NCBI GenBank assembly: GCA_900770325.1
Contig: CAAGKE010000217.1
Location: forward strand, 1-11,453
Length of the DNA stretch: 11,453 nt
Direction: 5' to 3'
DNA from: Lachnospiraceae bacterium
GTDB lineage: Bacteria > Bacillota > Clostridia > Lachnospirales > Lachnospiraceae
In this document: positions 1 to 7,404 of the stretch, piece after piece
Position numbering within the stretch: position 1 is the first letter of the stretch
How the letters are laid out: every line of letters begins with the position of its first letter
Made by a program: the position numbers and the translations under genes
Notes under the pieces: generated by a model
The model's database searches: none
What the model saw: only the letters and a program-made list of their open reading frames with translations
What the model was told of the DNA's origin: nothing

Positions 1-13
1 AGTTGGCGGTTAG

Positions 14-94
14 TTCATCGAAGCGTTGTCCCGTTTCCGTGAGATGTACGCCTGCTTCGAAACGTCGTCCCGGGAATGCACGTGGACAGTGACC
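14..94 (+). repeat. Dispersed repeat, copy 1 (inverted relative to copy 2 at 10594-10673)
   Basis: Positions 14-70 match the reverse complement of 10617-10673 at 52 of 57 bases. The similarity continues more weakly, with one single-base gap, to about 94. Such a match cannot be chance in an 11-kb window. No transposase is visible beside either copy. The copy may extend left of the window. To its right, a 27-codon ORF (76-159) begins at an ATG inside the repeat and may be the remainder of the same unit. It is probably a member of a dispersed repeat family, but that cannot be confirmed from one window. Confidence 0.75.
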
Positions 95-159
95 CCTTGG
101 AACTTTTCTATAAATATGCTAAGATGTATGGGAAAACTACGAACACCGTAATCCCATAG
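43..159 (+). pseudogene. Relic of a small repeat-borne ORF, frameshifted
   Basis: One frame across about 3-75 reads a basic, cysteine-containing peptide with SSSKRCPVSVRC at its centre, and it closes soon after. A second frame, open from 43 and having an ATG at 76, reads MHVDSDPLELFYKYAKMYGK and stops at 157-159. Copy 2 of the repeat lacks one A present here at 75-76, so in copy 2 the two frames are joined (SSKRCPV, VRCAPV and KHRP followed by MH). Copy 1 therefore looks like a single-base frameshift of a short ORF, or of a conserved sequence that only happens to be open. No function is recognised, and the ATG at 76 has no convincing ribosome-binding site. Confidence 0.3.
97..125 (+). promoter_or_regulatory. 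Candidate sigma-A promoter for the aminopeptidase/AKR pair
   Basis: TTGGAA (97-102) and TAAGAT (120-125) are separated by 17 bases, each matching consensus at 4 of 6 positions. This is the best spaced pair upstream of the ATG at 235. A near-perfect inverted repeat lies just downstream (124-133 with 152-161, 9 of 10 paired) in the predicted 5' untranslated region. The promoter sits inside the repeat-like segment, so the repeat may supply the promoter. Both hexamers are imperfect and the call is tentative. Confidence 0.35.
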
Positions 160-234
160 ATATTTAAAATATATGTAATTCAAACCAGGGATATGGTAAC
201 CCACATGACTAGTGAAGAAGGAGGATATTCAATC

Positions 235-1683
235 ATGAATCAGGAAAATATATGGAATTCTTACAGTCCAAAGCAGTGCCGGGAGCTGGAGGAGCTCTCC
301 GCCGCATACCGGGATTTTCTGGATAAGGGAAAAACGGAACGGGAGTGTGTGGCGGAAGCGATCCGCCTGGCAAAAGCAAAGGGCTATGTGGATCTGGAGG
401 AGGTAAAAAAATCCGGAAGGCAGCTTCAGTCTGGCGATAAGGTATATGCCGTGTGCATGAAGAAAGCCATTGCACTGTTCCAGCTGGGAACGGCTCCGAT
501 GAAGGAAGGCATGCGTATTCTGGGAGCACATATCGACTCACCCCGTCTGGATCTGAAACAGAATCCCCTGTATGAGGATACGGAGCTGGCTTATCTGGAT
601 ACCCACTATTACGGAGGCGTGAAAAAGTATCAGTGGGTCACCATTCCTCTGGCCATCCATGGCGTTGTAGCAAAGAAAGACGGGACTCTGACCCAGATCA
701 CCATAGGAGAAAAAGAGGATGACCCCGTTTTCTGTATCACTGATCTGCTGATTCATCTGTCGGGCACTCAGCTGGATAAAAAGGCAAAGGTAGTGATTGA
801 GGGGGAAGATCTGGATCTGCTGATCGGCAGCCGCCCGCTGAAAGGTGATACGGATTCTTCCGGAGATAACGGGCAGGATACAGAAGAGGAAAAAGGAAAC
901 GGCAAAAAAGAGAATGAGAAAAAGAAGGATGCCGTAAAGGCTCATATTCTGAAGCTGTTAAAAGAAAACTACGGCCTGGAGGAAGAGGATTTTCTTTCTG
1001 CCGAGCTGGAGATCGTTCCGGCAGGAAAGGCCCGGGACTGCGGCCTGGATCGCAGCATGGTGGCCGGTTACGGACAGGATGACAGGGTCTGCGGCTATAC
1101 TTCCCTGGCTGCATTGCTGGAGACAGAAGCTCAGACACACACCTGCTGCTGCCTGCTGGTGGATAAAGAAGAGATCGGCAGCGTAGGCGCCACCGGCATG
1201 CAGTCCCGCTTCTTTGAAAATACCACTGCAGAACTGATGAATGCCATGGGACAGTACAGTGAACTGGATCTGCGCAGATGCCTGTCCAGTTCCAAAATGC
1301 TTTCCTCTGACGTAAGCGCCGCTTATGATCCGCTGTATGCCAGCGCATTTGAGAAAAAGAATACCGCTTATTTTGGAAAAGGCCTGGTATTCAATAAATA
1401 TACCGGTTCTGCCGGGAAATCCCGTTCCAATGATGCCAACGCAGAATATATGGGCTGGATCCGAAATATTATGGAAAAAGGGAATGTGGCTTTCCAGACA
1501 GCCGAACTGGGCAGGGTAGATTTCGGCGGAGGCGGAACTATCGCTTATATTTCCGCTCTGTACGGCATGGAAGTTATTGACAGCGGTGTTGCCGTGCTGA
1601 ATATGCATGCGCCCATGGAAATCACCAGCAAAGCAGATATTTACGAAGCAATGAAGGGATATCAGGCATTCCTGCGCGGCTGA
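235..1683 (+). CDS. M18-family aminopeptidase (aspartyl/leucyl type zinc aminopeptidase)
   Basis: A 482-residue cytosolic metallo-aminopeptidase that should remove N-terminal residues, preferably acidic ones in this family, from peptides using two metal ions. No signal peptide is seen. The expected ligands and catalytic residues are visible by alignment of motifs: H99 and D101 in GAHIDSPRL, D283 in QDDRV, the E312-E313 pair in DKEEIGS, D359 in SSDVSAAYD and H458 in NMHAPME. The length fits the bacterial M18 family. The ATG at 235 follows GAAGGAGG at ideal spacing, so the in-frame extension back to 193 is unlikely. Residues 204-233 are an odd, highly charged stretch rich in Asp, Glu, Lys and Gly, probably a surface loop. 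The aldo/keto reductase starts 58 bp downstream on the same strand with no terminator between them. Confidence 0.93.
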   Translation: MNQENIWNSYSPKQCRELEELSAAYRDFLDKGKTERECVAEAIRLAKAKGYVDLEEVKKSGRQLQSGDKVYAVCMKKAIALFQLGTAPMKEGMRILGAHIDSPRLDLKQNPLYEDTELAYLDTHYYGGVKKYQWVTIPLAIHGVVAKKDGTLTQITIGEKEDDPVFCITDLLIHLSGTQLDKKAKVVIEGEDLDLLIGSRPLKGDTDSSGDNGQDTEEEKGNGKKENEKKKDAVKAHILKLLKENYGLEEEDFLSAELEIVPAGKARDCGLDRSMVAGYGQDDRVCGYTSLAALLETEAQTHTCCCLLVDKEEIGSVGATGMQSRFFENTTAELMNAMGQYSELDLRRCLSSSKMLSSDVSAAYDPLYASAFEKKNTAYFGKGLVFNKYTGSAGKSRSNDANAEYMGWIRNIMEKGNVAFQTAELGRVDFGGGGTIAYISALYGMEVIDSGVAVLNMHAPMEITSKADIYEAMKGYQAFLRG

Positions 1684-1741
1684 TATCCTTTGGAAATCGG
1701 CCTTATAAGCTGTAAAACACGAATTTCAGAAAGGAGCCTCT

Positions 1742-2989
1742 ATGAAAGAAATAAAGCTTTCCCCGGGCTCCGGTGAAAACCCGCCGGAAGCCTCTGCCGC
1801 AAAGAAACGGAAGATCCATATGCAGTACCGCCCGGATCAGAAGGGAACTCCACTGTCCATTCTGGGCTTTGGATGCATGCGTTTTACAAAGAAATACGGA
1901 AAAATCGTCCATGAAAAAGCGGAAAAGGAAGTCATGCTGGCCATCCGCCACGGGGTCAATTACTTTGATACTGCATACATCTATCCGGGCAGCGAGGAAT
2001 GTCTGGGAAAGATTCTGGCCGATAATCACTGCAGAGAACAGGTACATATTGCCACAAAACTTCCCCATTATCTGATCAAATCAAAGGAAGGGCTGGAAAA
2101 ATGCTTCCAGGAGCAGCTTCGCCGTCTCCAGACCGATTACATCGACTACTATCTGATGCATATGCTGACGGATATTGCCACCTGGGAGCGGCTCAAGAGC
2201 CTGGGAATTGAAGAATGGATCGAAGAAAAGCTGGAAAAAGGGCAGATCCGCAATATCGGTTTTTCTTACCACGGGAATACCGCCATGTTTCAGCAGCTTG
2301 TGGATTCCTATCCCTGGAATTTCTGCCAGATTCAGTACAATTATTATGATGAACATACCCAGGCCGGAAGGACAGGTCTGCAGTATGCTGCCGCAAAAGG
2401 CCTTCCTGTCATCATCATGGAACCGCTGCGGGGCGGCCGTCTGGTAAATCTCCTGCCCCAGGATGCGCAGAAGGCCATCGCCCAGACAGAACGGACTCCC
2501 GCTGAGATTTCCTTCCGCTGGCTCTGGGATCAGCCGGAGGTTACCGTAGTGCTTTCCGGTATGAATTCCCGCCAGATGGTAAAGGAAAATATCATAACTG
2601 CAGGAAAAGCCCGGCCCCATATGCTGAGTCCGGAAGATTTCCGGCTGATCGAACAGGTAAAGGCCAGCATGAATGAAAAGATGAAGATTCCCTGCACCGG
2701 CTGCGGCTACTGTATGCCCTGCCCCCACGGAGTGGATATTCCCACCTGCTTCCGCAGCTACAACCTGCAGTATACGGAAAATAAATTTCAGGGACTCCGG
2801 GAATATTTTATGTGCACTACCATGAAAAAGAATCTCTGTAACGCGTCTCTTTGCAAAAAATGCGGGAAATGTGAAAAACATTGTCCCCAGGGACTTCCTA
2901 TACGGGAAAACCTGGAACAGGTAAAAAAAGAAATGGAAAATCCGGTATATAAAATCGCCCGTCAGGTCCGGCGTTTTATCCGGCTTTAA
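1742..2989 (+). CDS. Aldo/keto reductase with C-terminal double [4Fe-4S] ferredoxin-like domain
   Basis: 415 residues in two parts. Residues about 25-305 form an aldo/keto reductase barrel with the full catalytic tetrad: D76 and Y81 in FDTAYIYPG, K106 in IATKLPH and H140 in YYLMHML. The GFGCMRF strand near the start and an NAD(P)-binding segment around LSGMNS are also visible. Residues 318-381 carry two cysteine groups, C318/C321/C324/C327 and C371/C374/C377/C381 (the latter CxxCxxCxxxCP), typical of [4Fe-4S] binding. This composite type is common in anaerobic Firmicutes; the substrate is not known and the clusters suggest an electron-transfer role. The ATG at 1742 follows AAAGGAG. The gene is probably in one transcript with the aminopeptidase and is followed by the hairpin at 3006-3026. 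Confidence 0.92.
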   Translation: MKEIKLSPGSGENPPEASAAKKRKIHMQYRPDQKGTPLSILGFGCMRFTKKYGKIVHEKAEKEVMLAIRHGVNYFDTAYIYPGSEECLGKILADNHCREQVHIATKLPHYLIKSKEGLEKCFQEQLRRLQTDYIDYYLMHMLTDIATWERLKSLGIEEWIEEKLEKGQIRNIGFSYHGNTAMFQQLVDSYPWNFCQIQYNYYDEHTQAGRTGLQYAAAKGLPVIIMEPLRGGRLVNLLPQDAQKAIAQTERTPAEISFRWLWDQPEVTVVLSGMNSRQMVKENIITAGKARPHMLSPEDFRLIEQVKASMNEKMKIPCTGCGYCMPCPHGVDIPTCFRSYNLQYTENKFQGLREYFMCTTMKKNLCNASLCKKCGKCEKHCPQGLPIRENLEQVKKEMENPVYKIARQVRRFIRL

Positions 2990-3005
2990 AAGATTTCGGA
3001 AAGAA

Positions 3006-3026
3006 AGGGGGGCGATCTGCCCCCTT
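3006..3026. terminator. Probable bidirectional intrinsic terminator
   Basis: An 8-bp, mostly G-C stem (3006-3013 with 3019-3026, loop GATCT) lies between the convergent aldo/keto reductase and folBK genes. On the minus strand it is followed by TTTCTTT; on the plus strand by a looser T-rich stretch (TTATCTGTTTTG). The folBK stop codon (3025-3027) overlaps the stem. Confidence 0.7.
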
Positions 3027-3867
3027 ATCTGTTTTGCTTTGTCTCCAGATCCGTCAAAAGCTGCATCATGGTTCTGTGCAGAATTGGATGACGCAGATTC
3101 GGAGCGATCTGAGCCATTGGCCTCAGAACAAAATCCCGAAGCTGCATTTCCACATGCGGAATGATCAGGGTATCTGTTTCCAGCACCTCATCATCATAAA
3201 GCAGAATATCCAGGTCCAGTGTGCGGGGCCCCCAGTGAACCAGCCTCTCCCGATGGGCCGCCTGCTCGATTTTATGCAGCTCCTCCAGCAGTTCCTGAGG
3301 CGACAGAAGCGTACGCAGCTTCAAAGCTCCGTTCAGGAAATCATCCTGTTCCACCCCTCCATAGGGTGCCGTTATCAGATAGGAGGATACCTTTTCCACC
3401 CGGCAGCCCGGCACTTCACCCAGTGCCTGAACCGCCCCGTCCAGATAAGCTTTTTTATCCCCCAGATTGGAACCCAGCGCAATATAAGCCGTATGCCAGA
3501 AGCGGGTGATCTTTACCGATACCGTATCCAGCGGAAGCCCCACCGGCGCCCAGGGCTTTTTCAGCTCCAGGGTCACACCCTCCACCAGCGGATACCGCAA
3601 AAGTATCGCCTCTGCCAGATGTTCAGCGGCGGCCTCGATCAGCCGGTATGTATGCTCCTTCATAAAGGCAGTAATAAAATGGCTTACCTCTCCATAATTT
3701 GTAGAATTCTCCAGATCATCCGAAACTCCGGCATGCCGTGTATTCGTATACATGGTCAGCGAAACAAGAAACTTCTGCCCCAGCCGTGTCTCCTCCGGAT
3801 ACACACCGTGGTTTGCAAAAAATTCCAGATTTTCAATTCGGATCTCATCATAATTTCCCTGTCTCAT
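3025..3867 (-). CDS. folBK: FolB-FolK fusion: dihydroneopterin aldolase / 6-hydroxymethyl-7,8-dihydropterin pyrophosphokinase
   Basis: A bifunctional cytosolic folate enzyme of 280 residues. The N-terminal FolB domain (about 6-122) cleaves dihydroneopterin to 6-hydroxymethyl-dihydropterin and glycolaldehyde; it shows FFANHGVYPEE with E26 at the catalytic glutamate position, and a late KKPWAP segment carrying the expected lysine. The C-terminal FolK domain (about 126-280) transfers pyrophosphate from ATP; it shows AYIALGSNLGD (Y128-D137) and the HPPK signature WGPRTLDLDILLY with metal-binding D218 and D220. The two domains catalyse consecutive steps. I chose the ATG at 3867 because AAAGGA precedes it by 5 bases and the FolB fold begins right after. 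The frame is open upstream to a GTG at 3960 with no good ribosome-binding site and no family-like sequence. It is last in the operon, 134 bp after folP. Confidence 0.93.
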   Translation of the reverse strand: MRQGNYDEIRIENLEFFANHGVYPEETRLGQKFLVSLTMYTNTRHAGVSDDLENSTNYGEVSHFITAFMKEHTYRLIEAAAEHLAEAILLRYPLVEGVTLELKKPWAPVGLPLDTVSVKITRFWHTAYIALGSNLGDKKAYLDGAVQALGEVPGCRVEKVSSYLITAPYGGVEQDDFLNGALKLRTLLSPQELLEELHKIEQAAHRERLVHWGPRTLDLDILLYDDEVLETDTLIIPHVEMQLRDFVLRPMAQIAPNLRHPILHRTMMQLLTDLETKQNR

Positions 3868-4001
3868 TCCATTCCTTTCCATCACCAGACTGCCTGCTGT
3901 CGCCTGTGTATTCGTACTGTCAGTGACCGCTTTACGCCCAGGCATATTTCTGTGTATCACAAAACAGTTCTGTTATTTTCCCGCTCCCGGAAATCCGTCT
4001 C

Positions 4002-4826
4002 TTACTTTGCGTATGCATTATATTCTCTCATAATAGCCTGCGTCATACGGATCGCACGCATATTTTCCTTCACATCGTGCACCCGGATGAAGGATGCATG
4101 CTTCTGTACGCCAAACACAGTCGTTACCAGCGTTCCTTCCACTCTCTCGTCCGTGGGAAGATCCAGTGTCAGTCCGATCACGGACTTCCGGGAGGTAGCC
4201 AGCAGCACCGGATAGCCCAGCTGGGTCAGCCGCTCCAGATGATGAATCGCAATTAAATTGTGCTCATAGTTCTTTCCAAATCCCACACCCGGATCCAGAA
4301 TGATCTGTTCATCCTTTACGCCCGCCGCTCTGGCTATTTCCACAGAATCCCGCAGATCCCGGCACATCTCATCCAGGAAGCTGGTATACTCCGCCTTTTC
4401 CCGGTTATGCATCAGGCAGCAGGGCACCTGATATTCTGCAATCAGATCCGCCACATGCCGGTCATACTTCAGTCCCCAGATATCATTCACCAGATCGGCT
4501 CCTGCCTTCAGGGCCGCCTCCACCACCTGACTCTTGTAGCTGTCAATAGATACAGGAACATCAAAATTTTTCTTTACCATCTCGATCATGGGCACCACCC
4601 GGTCGATCTCCTCCTGCACACTGATCTGCACATGTCCGGGACGTGTAGATTCGCCGCCGATGTCCACAATGGCCGCTCCCTCCGCAATCATATCCGCCGT
4701 ATGCTGCTTTGCCTTCTCCAGATCATTCCAGCGGCCTCCATCAGAAAAGGAATCCGGAGTCACGTTCAGGATTCCCATAATATAACATTCATTTTTCGTA
4801 TCAAATTCCCGATTGCCTATTTTCAT
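4002..4826 (-). CDS. folP: Dihydropteroate synthase
   Basis: A 274-residue cytosolic enzyme that joins p-aminobenzoate to 6-hydroxymethyl-dihydropterin pyrophosphate to make dihydropteroate; it is the sulfonamide target. It is full length for the family. Visible motifs are IMGILNVTPDSFSDGG (N21 near the pyrophosphate/metal site), DIGGESTRPG (55-64, including the p-aminobenzoate loop), PVSIDSYK, LVNDIWG, LDPGVGFGKN and ATSRKS with K214 at the conserved pterin-binding lysine. None of these motifs is disrupted, so this sequence alone gives no sign of sulfonamide resistance. The ATG at 4826 is preceded by AGGAAAGGAAG. It lies 128 bp downstream of the HD gene; that gap holds no convincing gene or terminator. 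Confidence 0.97.
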   Translation of the reverse strand: MKIGNREFDTKNECYIMGILNVTPDSFSDGGRWNDLEKAKQHTADMIAEGAAIVDIGGESTRPGHVQISVQEEIDRVVPMIEMVKKNFDVPVSIDSYKSQVVEAALKAGADLVNDIWGLKYDRHVADLIAEYQVPCCLMHNREKAEYTSFLDEMCRDLRDSVEIARAAGVKDEQIILDPGVGFGKNYEHNLIAIHHLERLTQLGYPVLLATSRKSVIGLTLDLPTDERVEGTLVTTVFGVQKHASFIRVHDVKENMRAIRMTQAIMREYNAYAK

Positions 4827-4954
4827 CGTATCTCTTCCTTTCCTGTATTACCATCCGATACACCGCAGCACCCTGTCCGGATACGGAAATGCGGTTATCT
4901 GCATAATCGGCCCGGCTGTCCGCGAACCGGTTTTCCGACAGTACTGCTGCCTGC

Positions 4955-5461
4955 TTATGCAAAAATTTTCCGGTTCTTCTTCTCCTCCGCCCAATTGCAC
5001 CGGGACTGTTCCCCGCAAAACAGACACATCCGGGACAGCTTGTCCGCCCGGTAGATCACACCTGCCAGATTATCCAGCTCCCCGGTCTCTTCTGTCCGGT
5101 GTCCGGAAACAGCATCCAGAATCTCCTCCTGCTCTTCCCGGGAAAACCCGCAGTCCGGCAGGATCTGCTCCGCCAGCATCCGGCTCCCCTGGTCGTGGGG
5201 AATCCCCTGTTCATACTGAAGATATCTTCCAATATCATGCAGCAGCGCCGCCCCGTAAACAACTTCCCTGGACAGTCCCAGCCCCCGTTCCAGATTTTCT
5301 ATGTATGCCAGTCTGGCCACATCCATAAAATGAGACACATCATGGCCGCAGAATACCCGCTCCTGTTCCAGCAGGGCGATCCGCTTCACACTCTCCTGCC
5401 AGATGGGATGGGCACAGATCGCGTCGATCCTGGGCATTTCCTCAAATCTGCAGTTTTTCAT
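4955..5461 (-). CDS. HD-domain metal-dependent phosphohydrolase in the folate operon
   Basis: A 168-residue protein with a complete HD signature: H44 (GHDVSHFMDV), H75-D76 (ALLHDIGRY) and D140 (YRADKLSR), plus extra histidines H89 and H121 that could serve a two-metal site. HD proteins hydrolyse phosphate esters, nucleotides or cyclic nucleotides; the substrate cannot be read from sequence. It sits between folE and folP on the same strand. The product of FolE, dihydroneopterin triphosphate, must lose its phosphates before FolB acts, and no Nudix pyrophosphohydrolase is present here, so that step is an attractive inferred role. An HD enzyme (MptB) works on a cyclic dihydroneopterin phosphate in archaeal methanopterin synthesis, which gives a precedent. 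The alternative is an unrelated YedJ-type HD hydrolase. The ATG at 5461 follows AAAGGAG by 8 bases. The C-terminal tail is lysine-rich. Confidence 0.85.
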   Translation of the reverse strand: MKNCRFEEMPRIDAICAHPIWQESVKRIALLEQERVFCGHDVSHFMDVARLAYIENLERGLGLSREVVYGAALLHDIGRYLQYEQGIPHDQGSRMLAEQILPDCGFSREEQEEILDAVSGHRTEETGELDNLAGVIYRADKLSRMCLFCGEQSRCNWAEEKKNRKIFA

Positions 5462-5528
5462 CCCGGGTTCTCCTTTCCTGTATCATTCCTGTCTCAGGTA
5501 TTCAAGAACGCCTCTCGAAACTCACTGT

Positions 5529-6083
5529 TTAGCGGTCCAGAAGCTGAAAAAACTTATTCTGCAGAGCCTGGTTGTCATCAAATACCCCCCGGGTCACCAC
5601 TGTCACCGTTTTCGTCCCCGGCTTCTTGATGCCACGCATGGTCATACACATATGCTCTGCCTGTACCAGAACCATAACCCCCTGCGGGTTCAGCTCCTCC
5701 ATAAACGCATCCGCGATCTGGGCTGTCAGCCGCTCCTGAAGCTGAAAACGTTTGGCAAAGACCTCCACCGTCCGGGCCATTTTGCTTAAGCCCACCACTT
5801 CTCCGTCGGGAATATAGGCAATCGCTGCTGTCCCGTAAAACGGAAGCATATGATGTTCACAGAAGGAATAGAAATGGATATCCTTCTCCATCACCATATC
5901 ATTATTGTCCACATGAAACCGCTTTTTCAGATGTTCCGCAGCGCTGTCCGTATAGCCTGCCGCCAGCTCCTCATACATTCTTGCGATCCGGTCCGGAGTC
6001 TCCAGAAGCCCCTCCCGGTTTATATCCTCTCCAATACCTTCCAGTATCAGCTTAACGCCTTCCCTAATCTTATCTTTATCCAT
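5529..6083 (-). CDS. folE: GTP cyclohydrolase I
   Basis: A 184-residue type IA GTP cyclohydrolase, the first step of folate synthesis, converting GTP to 7,8-dihydroneopterin triphosphate and formate in the cytosol. All three zinc ligands are in place: C75 and H78 in FCEHHMLPFYG, and C146 in EHMCMTMRG. VVGLSKMAR, the QERLTAQI helix and the final VTRGVF segment are also typical. The presence of C75, H78 and C146 argues for the usual zinc-dependent enzyme rather than the FolE2 type. Its ATG (6083) overlaps the end of folC by 8 bases (6076-6083), and its ribosome-binding site (GGGGGGAAG) lies inside the folC tail, so translation is probably coupled. A 67-bp gap with a small hairpin follows before the HD gene. 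Confidence 0.97.
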   Translation of the reverse strand: MDKDKIREGVKLILEGIGEDINREGLLETPDRIARMYEELAAGYTDSAAEHLKKRFHVDNNDMVMEKDIHFYSFCEHHMLPFYGTAAIAYIPDGEVVGLSKMARTVEVFAKRFQLQERLTAQIADAFMEELNPQGVMVLVQAEHMCMTMRGIKKPGTKTVTVVTRGVFDDNQALQNKFFQLLDR

Positions 6084-7374
6084 TGTGCTTCCCCCCGCAT
6101 TTTACTTCTTTTTCTGCCTCTCCCAGATAGGAAAGAGATCCAAATATCACAATTACATCCTCTTTCGCCGCACGATCCAGACTTTTTCTCACTGCCTGAG
6201 AAATACTGTCTGCGGCTTCCACAGAAGGATTCACCTCAGCTACCGCCCTTGCCAGCTCTTCTGCCGGAAGCGCCCGGGGATTTCCCGGTGTCTCTACTGT
6301 AATAATATCCTTTGCCAGAGGCGCCGTCAAAGCGATCACCCCACGATAATCCTTGTCACGAAACATGCCGAAAATAAAATACAGTGTTTTTCCCGGAAAG
6401 TAGAGCAGCAAAGAATCCCTCAGTGTCCGGGCTGCCGCCGGATTATGGGCACCATCCATCACAATGACCGGATCCCGCCCGATCAGAGTGAAACGGCCTC
6501 TCCATTCCGTCCTTAAAAACCCTTCCCGTACCTTATTCTCAGGAAGTGCATATCCCAGCGCCCGAAGCGCTTCTACCGCCTCCAGAGCCAGCGCCGCATT
6601 GCTGACCTGATACTTGCCTGCCAGCGCGATCTCCACATTTTCCCAGTCTTTGTAGGAAAAGCTCTGTCTCTCATATCCGTAACAGACCCTGGTCAGAGCC
6701 TCCGGATCCACTGTCTGCAGCCTGCAGTTTTGCTGTCTGCAGGTATCTTCGATCACCCGGGCCGCCTCCGGCTCCTGCCTGGCAGATACCACCCGGGTAT
6801 CCGGCTTTATGATCCCGGCCTTCTGCCCGGCGATCTTTGCCAGAGTATCTCCCAGAAACTCCATATGATCCATACTGATGGAGGTAATGACCTCCAGCAC
6901 GGTGGTATCAATAATATTGGTCGCATCCAGCGCACCGCCCATACCGGTCTCAATCACTGCGATGTCACACTTCATTTCCTGAAAATACAAAAATGCAAGA
7001 ACCGTCTCCACCTCGAAAATCGTTGGTGTCCCTGCATTTTTCTCCTGCATATCTCTGGACGCCTCAGCTATGGCTGTCACATGGGCTGCCAGAGATTCTT
7101 TGTTAATTTTTTCTCCATCTACCTGTATCTTTTCTCTGTAAGAAAACAGAGCCGGGGAAAGATATCTTCCGGTCCGGTATCCCGCGCCAGAAAGAACGGT
7201 TGAGAGATATGCCAGTACAGACCCCTTTCCATTTGTGCCGGAAATGTGGATAAATTTTAAATCCTTCTGAGGATTGCCAAGTCTGTCAAGCAGTTCTCTC
7301 ATATTATCCAAGCCAAGTACACTTCCGTATTTGGATACCTGATCCAAATATACTCTTGCTTCTTTGTAATTCAT
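6076..7374 (-). CDS. folC: Bifunctional folylpolyglutamate synthase / dihydrofolate synthase
   Basis: A 432-residue Mur-ligase-type ATP-dependent enzyme that adds glutamate to dihydropteroate and extends folate polyglutamate tails. Visible features are the P-loop GTNGKGS (46-52), the VIETGMGGALDATN segment with the metal-binding region, SMDHMEFLG, and DGAHNPAA (from D307) that begins the C-terminal ligase domain. The length is normal. A sister-type UDP-muramyl ligase is unlikely given the match to FolC motifs and the folate neighbours. The ATG at 7374 has AGGAG four bases upstream. It is the first gene of the folate operon, behind a promoter at 7458-7486, and its end overlaps the folE start. 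Confidence 0.95.
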   Translation of the reverse strand: MNYKEARVYLDQVSKYGSVLGLDNMRELLDRLGNPQKDLKFIHISGTNGKGSVLAYLSTVLSGAGYRTGRYLSPALFSYREKIQVDGEKINKESLAAHVTAIAEASRDMQEKNAGTPTIFEVETVLAFLYFQEMKCDIAVIETGMGGALDATNIIDTTVLEVITSISMDHMEFLGDTLAKIAGQKAGIIKPDTRVVSARQEPEAARVIEDTCRQQNCRLQTVDPEALTRVCYGYERQSFSYKDWENVEIALAGKYQVSNAALALEAVEALRALGYALPENKVREGFLRTEWRGRFTLIGRDPVIVMDGAHNPAAARTLRDSLLLYFPGKTLYFIFGMFRDKDYRGVIALTAPLAKDIITVETPGNPRALPAEELARAVAEVNPSVEAADSISQAVRKSLDRAAKEDVIVIFGSLSYLGEAEKEVKCGGKHNG

Positions 7375-7404
7375 GTTACTCCTATCCGGGAAAATCCCCT
7401 TTTT

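Noticed and set aside
193..234. Upstream in-frame start for the M18 aminopeptidase
   Set aside because: The ATG at 235 has GAAGGAGG at ideal distance, and the 14 extra residues do not resemble the family N terminus.
3868..3960. 31-residue N-terminal extension of FolBK from a GTG at 3960
   Set aside because: There is no good ribosome-binding site there and no FolB-like sequence, whereas the ATG at 3867 has AAAGGA at 5 bases.
3034..4215. Long plus-strand open frame of 393 codons opposite folBK and folP
   Set aside because: It spans two well-supported genes and their gap on the other strand, has no domain-like sequence, and is rich in His, Ser, Arg and Gln as expected of an antisense shadow frame.
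4827..4954. Small 18-codon frame between the HD gene and folP
   Set aside because: It starts at an ATG without a ribosome-binding site and shows no recognisable feature; the gap is treated as an intergenic leader.
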